Assembly: GCF_014836715.1 (NCBI RefSeq)
Contig: NZ_JACSQI010000013.1
Span: 62,001-126,000, forward strand
DNA length: 64,000 nt
Reading direction: 5' to 3'
Origin: Escherichia whittamii
GTDB lineage: Bacteria > Pseudomonadota > Gammaproteobacteria > Enterobacterales > Enterobacteriaceae
Part shown: positions 47,818 to 58,202 of the stretch, piece by piece
How the letters are laid out: every line of letters starts with the position of its first letter
Position numbering within the stretch: position 1 is the stretch's first letter
The notes under the pieces: model-generated
What the model was told of the DNA's origin: nothing
The model's database searches: none
Seen by the model: only the letters and a program-made list of their open reading frames with translations
Position numbers and translations under genes: made by a program

Positions 47818-49059
47818 ATGAAATGGTTTAACACCTTAAGTCACAACCGTTGGCTGGAACAGGAAACCGATCGCATCTTTGATTTTGGTAAAAATGCCGT
47901 AGTACCGACTGGTTTTGGCTGGCTGGGCAATAAAGGGCAAATCAAAGAAGAGATGGGTACACATCTGTGGATCACCGCCCGTATGCTGCACGTTTATTCC
48001 GTTGCTGCGGCGATGGGCCGCCCTGGCGCTTACTCGTTGGTTGATCACGGTATCAAAGCCATGAACGGCGCACTGCGCGATAAAAAATATGGCGGCTGGT
48101 ATGCCTGCGTGAATGACGAGGGCGTGGTGGATGCCTCCAAACAGGGTTATCAGCACTTCTTCGCCCTGCTGGGCGCCGCCAGCGCCGTCACTACCGGTCA
48201 CCCGGAAGCCCGTAAGCTGCTTGATTACACCATTGAAATTATTGATAAATATTTCTGGAGTGAAGAAGAGCAGATGTGCCTTGAGTCCTGGGACGAAGCC
48301 TTCAGCAAAACCGAAGAGTACCGCGGCGGCAATGCCAACATGCACGCGGTGGAAGCCTTCCTGATTGTTTATGACGTAACGCATGACAAAAAATGGCTGG
48401 ATCGCGCGATTCGCGTGGCTTCCGTCATTATTCACGACGTCGCCAGAAATAATCATTATCGCGTTAACGAACACTTCGATACCCAGTGGACCCCGCTGCC
48501 AGATTACAACAAAGACAACCCGGCGCACCGCTTCCGCGCGTTCGGTGGTACTCCGGGCCACTGGATCGAATGGGGCCGTTTAATGCTGCACATCCACGCC
48601 GCCCTGGAAGCCCGTAGCGAGCAGCCGCCGGCCTGGCTGCTGGAAGATGCCAAAGGTCTGTTCAACGCCACCGTGCGCGATGCCTGGGCGCCCGATGGCG
48701 CGGACGGCATTGTTTATACCGTTGACTGGGAAGGCAAACCAGTGGTCCGTGAACGTGTACGTTGGCCTATCGTCGAGGCGATGGGTACGGCTTACGCGCT
48801 CTATACCGTTACTGGCGATCGCCAGTATGAAACCTGGTATCAAACATGGTGGGACTACTGCATTAAGTATCTGATGGACTACGAAAATGGTTCATGGTGG
48901 CAGGAGTTGGACCCGGACAATAAGGTCACCACGAAAGTCTGGGACGGCAAACAGGATATTTATCACCTGCTGCATTGCCTGGTGATCCCGCGTATCCCGT
49001 TAGCGCCTGGCCTGGCTCCGGCGGTTGCGGCGGGTCTGCTTGATGTTAATGCCAAATAA
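47818..49059 (+). CDS. yihS: Sulfoquinovose isomerase YihS
   Basis: Aldose-ketose isomerase of the N-acylglucosamine 2-epimerase fold, converting sulfoquinovose to 6-deoxy-6-sulfofructose (also active on mannose). The 413-residue alpha/alpha barrel carries the family histidines in the regions [54 protein letters not shown] and [15 protein letters not shown]. Length equals K-12. A terminator follows. Confidence 0.97.
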   Translation: MKWFNTLSHNRWLEQETDRIFDFGKNAVVPTGFGWLGNKGQIKEEMGTHLWITARMLHVYSVAAAMGRPGAYSLVDHGIKAMNGALRDKKYGGWYACVNDEGVVDASKQGYQHFFALLGAASAVTTGHPEARKLLDYTIEIIDKYFWSEEEQMCLESWDEAFSKTEEYRGGNANMHAVEAFLIVYDVTHDKKWLDRAIRVASVIIHDVARNNHYRVNEHFDTQWTPLPDYNKDNPAHRFRAFGGTPGHWIEWGRLMLHIHAALEARSEQPPAWLLEDAKGLFNATVRDAWAPDGADGIVYTVDWEGKPVVRERVRWPIVEAMGTAYALYTVTGDRQYETWYQTWWDYCIKYLMDYENGSWWQELDPDNKVTTKVWDGKQDIYHLLHCLVIPRIPLAPGLAPAVAAGLLDVNAK

Positions 49060-49065
49060 CTGACT

Positions 49066-49108
49066 GAAAAACGGCATATCAGAATGCACACCAGATATGT
49101 CGTTTTTC
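49066..49108 (+). terminator. Terminator after yihS
   Basis: GAAAAACGGCATATC (49066-49080) pairs with GATATGTCGTTTTTC (49094-49108), giving a bidirectional-looking stem ending in TTTTT. Confidence 0.75.
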
Positions 49109-49124
49109 AACAAAGGTGCCTCGT

Positions 49125-50027
49125 ATGCAAATCACCAAAATGCATTGCAGTGGACAGACCGTTTCACTTGCCGCGGGGGATTATCACGCGACTATCGTGA
49201 CGGTTGGCGCAGGTCTGGCTGAATTAACCTTTCAGGGCTGTCATTTAGTCATTCCACATAAACCCGAAGAGATGCCGCTGGCGCATCTGGGTAAGGTGCT
49301 TATTCCGTGGCCTAACCGGATTGCTAACGGCAGTTATTGCTATCAAGGGCAGGAATATCAGTTACCCATTAATGAACATAGTTCAAAAGCCTCTATTCAT
49401 GGGCTGCTCGCGTGGCGTGACTGGCAAATCAGCGAACTAACCGCCACCAGCGTCACTTTGACGGCGTTTCTGCCGCCCAGTTATGGCTATCCGTTTATGC
49501 TGGCTTCGCAGGTTGTTTATTCACTTAATGCACAAAGCGGCCTGGCCGTTGAAATCTCTAGCCAGAATATCGGTACAGTAGCAGCGCCTTATGGGGCGGG
49601 TATTCATCCCTATTTAACCTGTAATTTAATGTCCGTCGATGATTGTTTATTAGAGCTTCCGGCAATCCAGGTCTATGCCGTCGATGAGCACGCTAATCCA
49701 ACAACGCTCCACCACGTTGATGAACTGGATTTAAATTTTATACAGACGAAAAAAATCGCGAATACGCGAATCGACCATACTTTCAAAACCGTTAATGACC
49801 TTTGGAAAATAATCATTACCCATCAGCAACAGGCGCTTACTGTTAGTCTCTGTTCCGATCAACCCTGGGTACAAATTTATAGCGGTGAAAAATTGCAACG
49901 CCAGGGATTAGCGGTAGAACCAATGAGTTGCCCACCGAACGCCTTTAATTCCGGCACCGACTTATTATTACTGGAACCAGGAAAAACGCACCGCCTGTTT
50001 TTTAATATTCACGGGCAGCGCAATTAA
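49125..50027 (+). CDS. yihR: YihR, aldose-1-epimerase-like protein (sulfoquinovose mutarotase)
   Basis: Galactose-mutarotase-fold protein of 300 residues that probably interconverts sulfoquinovose anomers released by YihQ. Visible motifs: GKVLIPWPNRIANGSY (the N-R pair), SSKASIHGLLAWRDWQI with the conserved HG, and APYGAGIHPYLTCN with catalytic His. ATG at 49125 follows AAGGTG. The sequence is noticeably diverged from K-12 (near 90% identity, as I recall K-12). Confidence 0.92.
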   Translation: MQITKMHCSGQTVSLAAGDYHATIVTVGAGLAELTFQGCHLVIPHKPEEMPLAHLGKVLIPWPNRIANGSYCYQGQEYQLPINEHSSKASIHGLLAWRDWQISELTATSVTLTAFLPPSYGYPFMLASQVVYSLNAQSGLAVEISSQNIGTVAAPYGAGIHPYLTCNLMSVDDCLLELPAIQVYAVDEHANPTTLHHVDELDLNFIQTKKIANTRIDHTFKTVNDLWKIIITHQQQALTVSLCSDQPWVQIYSGEKLQRQGLAVEPMSCPPNAFNSGTDLLLLEPGKTHRLFFNIHGQRN

Positions 50028-50087
50028 TTTTATTAAGAATAGAACGAGAACATTGTTTAGGGTTGTATTTACACAACAGGAAATATT

Positions 50088-50963
50088 ATGGACTTTTTTA
50101 CTTTATTTTCGCCGGATGGGGCCATACTGGAAACAAACGTGGTATGTATCGTTATCGCGTTAATGTTTCTTTATACGTTTGTGGGGATATGCGCGGGGTT
50201 TGGCGGCGGTTTAACCACCATGCCGCTCGTCACGTTAATGCTCCCCGTAAAAATGGCAACACCGCTCTCAGTGATTGTCGGCACCGCGACCGCCTTGTAC
50301 GCCACCTGGCTGTCACGCAAAGAAACGGACTGGCGTTCAGCAATGGTGTTGATTATTTTCTCGTTTCTGGGAATACCCGTCGGTTTATATGCGCTATCGT
50401 ATTTACCCGACCATTTTATGAAAGTGGGATTAGGCGGATTCCTTATCCTCTACTCGTTTTACAGCATGTTTATTCCTCGCTTGCCAATTTATGACCGCAA
50501 CTGGATCGCCGCACCTATAGGCGCAGTAGCTGGCGCATTAGGCGCGGCGTTCTCAACCAACGGACCGCCGATGGTTATCTACGGTATGCTGCGTAATTTA
50601 GGCCCGGCGGCATTTCGCGGCACTCTGAACGCTTTCTTCACCGCAAACAACATCGCGGTGATCGGCGGGCTGGCAACCAGCGGAATTTTGACTGTCTCTA
50701 TCTTTAAACTGGTGCTGTTTTGTATTCCCACCATGATCCTCGGTTCACTGGTTGGGCAATATGTGCATAAACGCATTTCGGTCAAAGTGTTCCGAGTGAT
50801 GGTCTTTTTATTGCTGATTGCCTCCGGTTCCATGTTGATAAAAGGCGCGCTGGGAATTCCCGCCGCTGCCGCACTTCTGCCTCCGTTTACCTTGTTAGTT
50901 ATACTGCAACTGGCATTTGGTAAAAAAGTGGCGGCAATCCGCCGGGCTGAAGAAAGTAAATAA
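50088..50963 (+). CDS. TauE/SafE-family membrane protein inside the sulfoquinovose cluster
   Basis: A 291-residue polytopic inner-membrane protein of the TauE/SafE type (PF01925), a family linked to export of sulfite and organosulfonates. About eight membrane segments are visible. The duplicated family pattern GICAGFGGGLTTMPLVTLML and VAGALGAAFSTNGPPMVIYGML is clear. In K-12, yihQ follows yihR directly, so this gene is an addition. Its place suggests export of DHPS, sulfite or another C3 sulfonate made by YihU, or uptake of a sulfonate. The role is inferred. Confidence 0.88.
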   Translation: MDFFTLFSPDGAILETNVVCIVIALMFLYTFVGICAGFGGGLTTMPLVTLMLPVKMATPLSVIVGTATALYATWLSRKETDWRSAMVLIIFSFLGIPVGLYALSYLPDHFMKVGLGGFLILYSFYSMFIPRLPIYDRNWIAAPIGAVAGALGAAFSTNGPPMVIYGMLRNLGPAAFRGTLNAFFTANNIAVIGGLATSGILTVSIFKLVLFCIPTMILGSLVGQYVHKRISVKVFRVMVFLLLIASGSMLIKGALGIPAAAALLPPFTLLVILQLAFGKKVAAIRRAEESK

Positions 50964-51071
50964 TCATTTGTGCAGGTTTTAATTTATACCCGCACCACAT
51001 TCTTTAATTAATGAAACCTGTAATAACAGGATGGCATGAAATATTAGTTTTATACTCTATGGAGATTATTT
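50964..51071 (+). promoter_or_regulatory. Gap between the TauE-like gene and yihQ
   Basis: A 108-bp AT-rich gap with imperfect stems (around 50970-50999 and CCTGT/ACAGG at 51018-51031) and a GGAG ribosome site at about 51060. It may hold a promoter for yihQ-yihP-yihO-ompL; no operator 10-mer was found here. Confidence 0.35.
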
Positions 51072-53108
51072 ATGGATACGCCACGCCCACAGTTACCAGA
51101 TTTTCAATTTCATCAAAATAACGACAGTTTTACCCTACATTTCCAACAACGTCTTATTTTAACACATAGTAAAGATAATCCTTGTTTATGGATTGGCTCA
51201 GGTATCGCGGATATCGATATGTTCCGCGGAAATTTCAGCATTAAAGATAAATTGCTGGAGAAAATTGCGCTTACCGACGCCATCGTCAGCCAGTCACCAG
51301 ATGGCTGGTTAATCCATTTCAGCCGTGGTTCTGACATTAGCGCCACGATGCGTATCTCCGCCGACGATCAAGGCCATTTATTGCTGGAATTGCAAAACGA
51401 CGACATTCACCACAACCGCATCTGGCTGCGCCTTGCCGCACAGCCAGAAGATCATATCTACGGCTGTGGGGAGCAGTTCTCATACTTTGATCTGCGTGGA
51501 AAACCGTTCCCATTATGGACCAGCGAACAAGGTGTTGGGCGTAACAAACAGAGTTATGTCACCTGGCAGGCCGACTGCAAAGAAAACGCGGGTGGGGATT
51601 ACTACTGGACTTTCTTCCCGCAGCCTACGTTCGTTAGCACGCAGAAGTATTACTGCCATGTTGATAACAGCTGTTATATGAACTTCGACTTCAGTGCGCC
51701 GGATTACCACGAACTGGCACTGTGGGAAGACAAAGCAACACTACGTTTTGAATGTGCTGACACATATATTTCTCTGCTAGAAAAATTAACCGCTCTGCTG
51801 GGACGCCAGCCAGAACTGCCCGACTGGATTTATGACGGGGTAACGCTCGGTATTCAGGGCGGGACGGAAGTGTGCCAGAAGAAACTGGACACCATGCGCA
51901 ACGCGGGCGTGAAGGTCAACGGAATATGGGCGCAGGACTGGTCCGGGATCCGTATGACCTCTTTTGGCAAACGCGTAATGTGGAACTGGAAGTGGAACAG
52001 CGAAAACTACCCGCAACTGGACTCACGCATTAAGCAGTGGAACAAAGAGGGCGTGCAGTTCCTGGCGTATATCAACCCGTATGTGGCCAGCGATAAAGAT
52101 CTCTGCGAAGAGGCGGCAAAGCGCGGCTATCTGGCAAAAGATGCCGCCGGTGGCGATTATCTGGTGGAATTTGGCGAGTTCTACGGCGGCGTGGTCGATC
52201 TCACTAATCCTGAAGCCTACGCCTGGTTCAAGGAAGTGATCAAAAAGAACATGATTGAACTCGGCTGCGGCGGCTGGATGGCTGACTTCGGCGAGTATCT
52301 GCCCACCGACACTTACCTACATAACGGCATCAGCGCCGAAATTATGCATAACGCCTGGCCCGCACTGTGGGCGAAATGTAACTACGAAGCCCTTGAAGAA
52401 ACGGGCAAGCTCGGCGAGATCCTCTTCTTTATGCGTGCCGGTTCTACCGGTAGCCAGAAATACTCCACCATGATGTGGGCAGGCGACCAGAACGTGGACT
52501 GGAGTCTGGACGATGGCCTGGCGTCCGTTGTCCCGGCGGCGCTGTCACTGGCAATGACCGGACATGGCCTGCATCACAGTGATATCGGCGGTTACACCAC
52601 CCTGTTTGAGATGAAGCGCAGCAAAGAGCTGTTGCTGCACTGGTGCGATTTCAGTGCCTTCACGCCGATGATGCGCACCCACGAAGGCAACCGTCCTGGC
52701 GACAACTGGCAGTTTGATGGCGACGCGGAAACTATCGCCCATTTTGCCCGCATGACCACCGTCTTCACCACCCTGAAACCTTACCTCAAAGAGGCTGTCG
52801 CGCAGAACGCGAAGTCCGGCCTGCCTGTTATGCGCCCGCTGTTCCTGCATTACGAAGACGACGCGCACACCTACACCCTGAAATATCAGTACCTGTTAGG
52901 TCGCGACATTCTGGTCGCTCCGGTGCACGAGCAAGGACGCAGCGACTGGACGCTCTATCTACCAGAGGATAACTGGGTACATGCCTGGAGCGGAGAAACC
53001 TTCCACGGTGGGGAGATAACCGTTGAAGCGTCTATCGGTAAGCCGCCGGTGTTTTATCGCGCCGATAGCGAATGGGCGGCACTCTTCGCTTCGTTAAAAA
53101 GCATCTAA
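51072..53108 (+). CDS. yihQ: Sulfoquinovosidase YihQ (GH31)
   Basis: Retaining alpha-glycosidase that frees sulfoquinovose from its glycerol glycoside and sulfolipid. The 678-residue GH31 protein has nucleophile Asp405 (GGWMADFGEYLP), acid/base Asp472 (MWAGDQNVDWS) and the sulfonate-recognition residues Arg301, Trp304 and Tyr508, all at the exact K-12 positions. Substrate choice is therefore secure. No signal peptide, so it acts on imported glycosides. First of yihQPO-ompL. Confidence 0.98.
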   Translation: MDTPRPQLPDFQFHQNNDSFTLHFQQRLILTHSKDNPCLWIGSGIADIDMFRGNFSIKDKLLEKIALTDAIVSQSPDGWLIHFSRGSDISATMRISADDQGHLLLELQNDDIHHNRIWLRLAAQPEDHIYGCGEQFSYFDLRGKPFPLWTSEQGVGRNKQSYVTWQADCKENAGGDYYWTFFPQPTFVSTQKYYCHVDNSCYMNFDFSAPDYHELALWEDKATLRFECADTYISLLEKLTALLGRQPELPDWIYDGVTLGIQGGTEVCQKKLDTMRNAGVKVNGIWAQDWSGIRMTSFGKRVMWNWKWNSENYPQLDSRIKQWNKEGVQFLAYINPYVASDKDLCEEAAKRGYLAKDAAGGDYLVEFGEFYGGVVDLTNPEAYAWFKEVIKKNMIELGCGGWMADFGEYLPTDTYLHNGISAEIMHNAWPALWAKCNYEALEETGKLGEILFFMRAGSTGSQKYSTMMWAGDQNVDWSLDDGLASVVPAALSLAMTGHGLHHSDIGGYTTLFEMKRSKELLLHWCDFSAFTPMMRTHEGNRPGDNWQFDGDAETIAHFARMTTVFTTLKPYLKEAVAQNAKSGLPVMRPLFLHYEDDAHTYTLKYQYLLGRDILVAPVHEQGRSDWTLYLPEDNWVHAWSGETFHGGEITVEASIGKPPVFYRADSEWAALFASLKSI

Positions 53109-53153
53109 TCACGTCCGCCCGTGGGGAAACTCACGGGTACAGGGAGAACAACG

Positions 53154-54539
53154 ATGAGTCACATCACAACGGAAGATCCGGCTACTTTACGCCTGCCCTT
53201 TAAAGAGAAACTCTCTTACGGTATCGGCGACCTGGCCTCTAACATTCTGCTGGATATCGGCACGCTTTATCTTTTGAAGTTTTATACCGACGTTCTGGGG
53301 CTGCCTGGCACCTATGGCGGCATTATCTTTTTGATCTCGAAATTCTTTACCGCCTTTACCGATATGGGTACCGGCATCATGTTGGATTCCAGACGCAAGA
53401 TCGGTCCAAAAGGGAAGTTCCGTCCTTTTATTCTGTATGCGTCATTCCCGGTCACCTTACTGGCGATCGCCAACTTTATCGGCACGCCGTTCGATGTCAC
53501 CGGTAAAACGGTGATGGCCACCATCCTGTTTATGCTCTACGGGCTGTTTTTCAGCATGATGAATTGCTCGTATGGCGCGATGGTCCCCGCTATTACCAAA
53601 AACCCCAACGAACGCGCGTCGCTGGCGGCATGGCGTCAGGGTGGCGCTACGCTGGGCCTGCTGCTGTGTACGGTGGGATTCGTGCCGGTGATGAATATTA
53701 TCGAAGGTAACCCGCAACTAAGCTACGTCTTCGCCGCCACGCTGTTTTCACTGTTCGGCCTGCTGTTTATGTGGATCTGCTACTCGGGCGTGAAAGAGCG
53801 TTATGTCGAAACCCAGCCTGCCAATCCGGCGCAAAAGCCTGGCCTGTTGCAATCTTTCCGTGCGATTGCCGGTAACCGCCCGCTGTTTATTTTGTGCATT
53901 GCCAACCTCTGCACTTTAGGGGCGTTTAACGTCAAGCTCGCCATTCAGGTCTACTACACCCAGTACGTGCTTAACGATCCCATTCTGTTGTCGTATATGG
54001 GATTTTTCAGCATGGGCTGTATTTTCATCGGCGTGTTCCTGATGCCTGGCGCAGTCAGACGTTTTGGTAAGAAGAAGGTCTACATTGGCGGCCTGCTGAT
54101 TTGGGTACTGGGCGATCTGCTCAACTATTTCTTCGGCGGCGGCTCGGTCAGCTTTGTGGCGTTCTCCTGCCTGGCATTCTTCGGCTCGGCCTTCGTTAAC
54201 AGCCTGAACTGGGCGCTGGTTTCCGACACCGTCGAGTACGGCGAGTGGCGCACCGGCGTGCGTTCGGAGGGGACGGTCTACACCGGATTCACCTTCTTCC
54301 GCAAAGTTTCTCAGGCGCTGGCGGGCTTCTTCCCTGGCTGGATGCTGACACAAATTGGCTATGTACCGAACGTCGCACAGGCTGACCACACCATCGAAGG
54401 GTTGCGCCAGTTGATCTTCATCTACCCAAGCGCGCTGGCGGTAGTCACCATTTTTGCGATGGGTTGCTTCTACAGTCTTAACGAGAAGATGTACGTCCGC
54501 ATTGTTGAAGAAATAGAAGCCCGTAAACGCACGGCGTAA
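53154..54539 (+). CDS. yihP: GPH-family sulfonate transporter YihP
   Basis: A 461-residue GPH symporter, proposed to export DHPS or move sulfoquinovose compounds. GPH features: LSYGIGDLASNILLDIGTLYLLKFYTDVLG, DMGTGIMLDSRRKIGPKGKFRPF and SDTVEYGEWRTGVRSEGTVYTGFTFFRK. About 12 membrane segments. It is a paralogue of the next gene yihO. ATG at 53154 follows GGGAG; the frame is open 11 codons further upstream. Confidence 0.95.
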   Translation: MSHITTEDPATLRLPFKEKLSYGIGDLASNILLDIGTLYLLKFYTDVLGLPGTYGGIIFLISKFFTAFTDMGTGIMLDSRRKIGPKGKFRPFILYASFPVTLLAIANFIGTPFDVTGKTVMATILFMLYGLFFSMMNCSYGAMVPAITKNPNERASLAAWRQGGATLGLLLCTVGFVPVMNIIEGNPQLSYVFAATLFSLFGLLFMWICYSGVKERYVETQPANPAQKPGLLQSFRAIAGNRPLFILCIANLCTLGAFNVKLAIQVYYTQYVLNDPILLSYMGFFSMGCIFIGVFLMPGAVRRFGKKKVYIGGLLIWVLGDLLNYFFGGGSVSFVAFSCLAFFGSAFVNSLNWALVSDTVEYGEWRTGVRSEGTVYTGFTFFRKVSQALAGFFPGWMLTQIGYVPNVAQADHTIEGLRQLIFIYPSALAVVTIFAMGCFYSLNEKMYVRIVEEIEARKRTA

Positions 54540-54554
54540 TAATGATAATAAACG

Positions 54555-54570
54555 ACGCCCTGCGGGGCGT
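54555..54570 (+). terminator. Small hairpin between yihP and yihO
   Basis: ACGCCC (54555-54560) pairs with GGGCGT (54565-54570) with a 4-nt loop, just before the yihO ribosome site AAGGAG. Probably an mRNA-processing or attenuation stem. Confidence 0.4.
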
Positions 54571-54584
54571 TATAAGGAGTGATT

Positions 54585-55988
54585 ATGTCTGACCATAATC
54601 CACTGACATTAAAACTGAACATACGGGAAAAAATCGCCTATGGTATGGGCGACGTCGGTTCGAATTTAATGTTGTGCATCGGTACTCTGTATCTCCTCAA
54701 ATTTTATACCGATGAATTAGGGATGCCTGCTTATTACGGTGGGATTATCTTTCTGGTGGCGAAATTCTTTACCGCATTTACCGATATGCTCACCGGATTT
54801 TTACTCGATTCGCGCAAGAATATTGGGCCAAAAGGCAAATTTCGTCCCTTTATTTTATATGCTGCGGTTCCGGCAGCGTTAATTGCAACGCTCCAGTTTA
54901 TCGCCACCACCTTTAGTTTGCCGGTTAAAACGACGATTGCTACCGCGCTGTTTATGATGTTTGGACTTTCATACAGTCTGATGAACTGCTCGTATGGCGC
55001 AATGATCCCAGCCATTACCAAAAACCCTAATGAGCGCGCGCAGCTCGCAGCCTACCGACAGGGTGGTGCAACCATAGGTCTTTTAATTTGCACCGTGGCA
55101 TTTATTCCGTTGCAGTCGCTATTTTCTGACGCCTCCGTCGGTTACGCCTGCGCGGCGCTGATGTTCTCCATTGGCGGCTTTATTTTTATGATGCTGTGCT
55201 ACAAAGGTGTCAAAGAGCATTATGTGGACACGACGCCCTCCGGACATAAGGCCAGTATTCTCAAATCATTTTTCGCGATATTTCGTAATCCGCCTTTGCT
55301 GGTGTTGTGCATTGCTAACCTGTGTACCCTGGCAGCATTTAATATCAAGCTGGCGATTCAGGTCTATTACACCCAGTATGTGCTGAATGATATTCACTTA
55401 TTATCGTGGATGGGATTCTTCAGTATGGGATGTATTCTCATCGGCGTATTACTGGTGCCATTAAGCGTAAAGTGTTTTGGTAAAAAACAGGTTTATCTGG
55501 CAGGCATGGTGCTGTGGGCGGTGGGTGATATCCTGAATTATTTCTGGGGCAGTAACTCTTTCACTTTCGTCATGTTCTCTTGCGTCGCCTTTTTTGGCAC
55601 TGCCTTTGTAAACAGCCTGAACTGGGCGTTAGTTCCTGACACCGTAGATTACGGTGAATGGAAAACCGGTATTCGTGCCGAAGGTTCTGTTTATACCGGT
55701 TATACCTTCTTTCGTAAAATTTCCGCCGCACTTGCTGGCTTCTTGCCAGGCATTATGCTGACGCAAATCGGTTATGTTCCCAACATCGCGCAAAGCGATG
55801 CGACATTACAGGGTTTGCGTCAGCTCATTTTTATCTGGCCTTGTGCGCTGGCAATTATTGCTGCATTGACGATGGGATTCTTTTACACGCTCAATGAGAA
55901 ACGTTTTGCGCTGATTATTGAGGAAATTAACCAACGTAAAAACAAAGGTATGGCTACAGAAGAAAAAACTGCTTCCGTAACATTATAA
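54585..55988 (+). CDS. yihO: GPH-family sulfoquinovose importer YihO
   Basis: A 467-residue GPH symporter, the probable importer of sulfoquinovose or its glycerol glycoside. It has REKIAYGMGDVGSNLMLCIGTLYLLKFYTDELG, DMLTGFLLDSRKNIGPKGKFRPF and PDTVDYGEWKTGIRAEGSVYTGYTFFRK. These align closely with YihP, showing a local tandem duplication (also in K-12). ATG at 54585 follows AAGGAG. Length equals K-12. Confidence 0.95.
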   Translation: MSDHNPLTLKLNIREKIAYGMGDVGSNLMLCIGTLYLLKFYTDELGMPAYYGGIIFLVAKFFTAFTDMLTGFLLDSRKNIGPKGKFRPFILYAAVPAALIATLQFIATTFSLPVKTTIATALFMMFGLSYSLMNCSYGAMIPAITKNPNERAQLAAYRQGGATIGLLICTVAFIPLQSLFSDASVGYACAALMFSIGGFIFMMLCYKGVKEHYVDTTPSGHKASILKSFFAIFRNPPLLVLCIANLCTLAAFNIKLAIQVYYTQYVLNDIHLLSWMGFFSMGCILIGVLLVPLSVKCFGKKQVYLAGMVLWAVGDILNYFWGSNSFTFVMFSCVAFFGTAFVNSLNWALVPDTVDYGEWKTGIRAEGSVYTGYTFFRKISAALAGFLPGIMLTQIGYVPNIAQSDATLQGLRQLIFIWPCALAIIAALTMGFFYTLNEKRFALIIEEINQRKNKGMATEEKTASVTL

Positions 55989-56052
55989 CGTCGATAGCCG
56001 CTATTTCCATCCTGATGGGTGGCGGCCCCCTACGCTTAAAAATGGACTTATT

Positions 56053-56745
56053 ATGAAAAAAATAAATGCAATAATTTTATTATCCTCTCTGACTTCCGCA
56101 TCGGTATTCGCAGGCGCATATGTCGAAAACAGGGAGGCATATAATCTTGCCTCCGATCAGGGCGAGGTTATGCTACGTGTGGGTTATAACTTCGATATGG
56201 GCGCGGGTATTATGTTAACCAATACCTACAACTTTCAGCGCGAAGATGAACTAAAACATGGATATAACGAAATTGAAGGTTGGTATCCTTTATTCAAACC
56301 AACCGATAAATTAACCATCCAGCCCGGTGGCTTAATTAATGATAAGAGCGCCGGTTCGGGGGGGGCCGTTTATCTGGATGTTAACTACAAATTTACCCCG
56401 TGGTTTAACCTGACGGTGCGTAACCGTTTTAACCATAATAACTACAGCTCAACCGATTTGAACGGTGATCTGGATAATAATGACAGCTACGAGATTGGTA
56501 ACTACTGGAACTTTATTATTACCGATAAGTTCTCATATACCTTTGAGCCGCACTATTTTTATAACGTTAATGATTTCAATAGCAGCAATGGTACGAAGCA
56601 CCACTGGGAAATCACTAACACCTTCCGTTACCGCATTAATGAGCACTGGCTGCCCTATATTGAATTGCGCTGGTTAGACCGCAACGTCGAGCCGTATCAC
56701 CGCGAACAAAACCAGATTCGTATCGGTACGAAGTATTTCTTCTGA
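56053..56745 (+). CDS. ompL: Outer-membrane porin OmpL
   Basis: A 230-residue outer-membrane beta-barrel of the oligogalacturonate-specific (KdgM/NanC-like) porin family. It has a signal peptide (MKKINAIILLSSLTSASVFAGAYVE), alternating aromatic beta strands, and the C-terminal outer-membrane signature ending in Phe (QIRIGTKYFF). It is last in the yihQPO-ompL unit, which points to outer-membrane entry of sulfoquinovose glycosides. A short hairpin-rich 64-bp leader precedes it. Confidence 0.96.
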   Translation: MKKINAIILLSSLTSASVFAGAYVENREAYNLASDQGEVMLRVGYNFDMGAGIMLTNTYNFQREDELKHGYNEIEGWYPLFKPTDKLTIQPGGLINDKSAGSGGAVYLDVNYKFTPWFNLTVRNRFNHNNYSSTDLNGDLDNNDSYEIGNYWNFIITDKFSYTFEPHYFYNVNDFNSSNGTKHHWEITNTFRYRINEHWLPYIELRWLDRNVEPYHREQNQIRIGTKYFF

Positions 56746-56753
56746 TGTGAAAC

Positions 56754-56831
<78 letters not shown>

Positions 56832-56835
56832 TTAA

Positions 56836-58101
56836 TTAAGCTTCAGCCGCCAGCATCTCTTTCTTACGCTGGCTAATGCGCTTAACCAGCATTACGGAAA
56901 CCACCGCACCACAGAATGCGAAGCAGGCCATAATGCCAAACACGATTTTGTAGCCAATAATCCCCGGGTTTAAATCCAGAATGTAGCCATACAGGCTGAA
57001 GCAGAACATCGCCGGGGCGTAGCCGATAAAGCTACCCAACGCCATCGCCGCACCTGTTTTATTTTCAGCAATTTTTGCTTCGCCAATAGGCGCAAAGAAC
57101 ACTGCACGCTGAGTAAAGACAATCGCGCCAAAGCCTAACGTACATGCCATCCCTAAATAGACCGGCATACTTTCGTGCGGCAGCATAATCAATAGAACGA
57201 GTGCCGCGGTGCTGATGATAAAGGTGTAGCATAGATATTTACTCGGCGATTTCAGGATCTTATCTGAAATCATGCCACCAATCGGTCCACCGATCATTTT
57301 CAGACAGTATTGGTTAATGATGCCGTAAGCCCCCACCAGCGCAACGGGCAGCAGATAGATATTTTTCAGGAATGGAATGAAGAATGTCAGGCCACAGTAA
57401 ACCGCGTAAACGAAGAAGACGTTGAAAGCGATAAGCCAGATGGTTTTGTCTTTCAGCACCGAAGTCATACTGGTGTTTTGCGATGCATCTTCATCTTTTT
57501 TCACCTCTACGGAAGGTGCCTCTTCTTTGTCATTCAGGACAAAGAAAATGATAATGCCCACGGCGATCACAATGAGGGAATAGAACCAAATACCCGCTTT
57601 AAAGCCCAACAATCCACTGCCAAACCAGGTAAATACTGCCAGCGCAGAAAATGCCACCACGGTATCGACAATGCCACGCCCTGTTTCGAAGAAACCAAAC
57701 AAACGGCCTTGTTGTTCGCTATTGCCTAATCGACTCACCGACTTGAGCAAAACAGGCCAGTTCATCATGTCGCAGGTAACGCCAAATAGCGCCCAGACAA
57801 AGAGGATGCCCCAATAACCCGGCATTGTCGTCAGATAAACACCCAGTAATCCCGTCGCAATGAGTGAGAATGACATGGTGTATCTGCGCGGTAGTTTATC
57901 GGCAAAATAAATAGACAGAAAAAAGCCCACTGTGGTGACAAATGAGTTTACCGACATAGCATTACCAATTTGACCATTGGTTAAATGGAAATATTCCTGC
58001 ATCGGGATATAAAACGCATCTTTCAACGACGGTAATTTATAAATTGTACCGCCACACAGTGTTAATAGACTAAATAACGCCCATTTCTTTTTCGTGAGCA
58101 T
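56836..58101 (-). CDS. yihN: MFS transporter YihN
   Basis: A 421-residue major-facilitator protein with about 12 membrane segments and a charged central loop (NDKEEAPSVEVKKDEDASQNTS, about 195-220). Substrate unknown; the UhpT/GlpT-like features are weak. It is divergent from nothing and lies with yihM and yihL on the minus strand, possibly a small sugar locus under YihL. Length equals K-12. Confidence 0.93.
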   Translation of the reverse strand: MLTKKKWALFSLLTLCGGTIYKLPSLKDAFYIPMQEYFHLTNGQIGNAMSVNSFVTTVGFFLSIYFADKLPRRYTMSFSLIATGLLGVYLTTMPGYWGILFVWALFGVTCDMMNWPVLLKSVSRLGNSEQQGRLFGFFETGRGIVDTVVAFSALAVFTWFGSGLLGFKAGIWFYSLIVIAVGIIIFFVLNDKEEAPSVEVKKDEDASQNTSMTSVLKDKTIWLIAFNVFFVYAVYCGLTFFIPFLKNIYLLPVALVGAYGIINQYCLKMIGGPIGGMISDKILKSPSKYLCYTFIISTAALVLLIMLPHESMPVYLGMACTLGFGAIVFTQRAVFFAPIGEAKIAENKTGAAMALGSFIGYAPAMFCFSLYGYILDLNPGIIGYKIVFGIMACFAFCGAVVSVMLVKRISQRKKEMLAAEA

Positions 58102-58202
58102 AACATCCCCTAAGCGATTTTTAAAATCACTGTTTTAAAGGCAATAAGATACCGACCATTCTTATGGAATGGTTTTATTAACTGCGTATGAGTTGAAACT
58201 TA

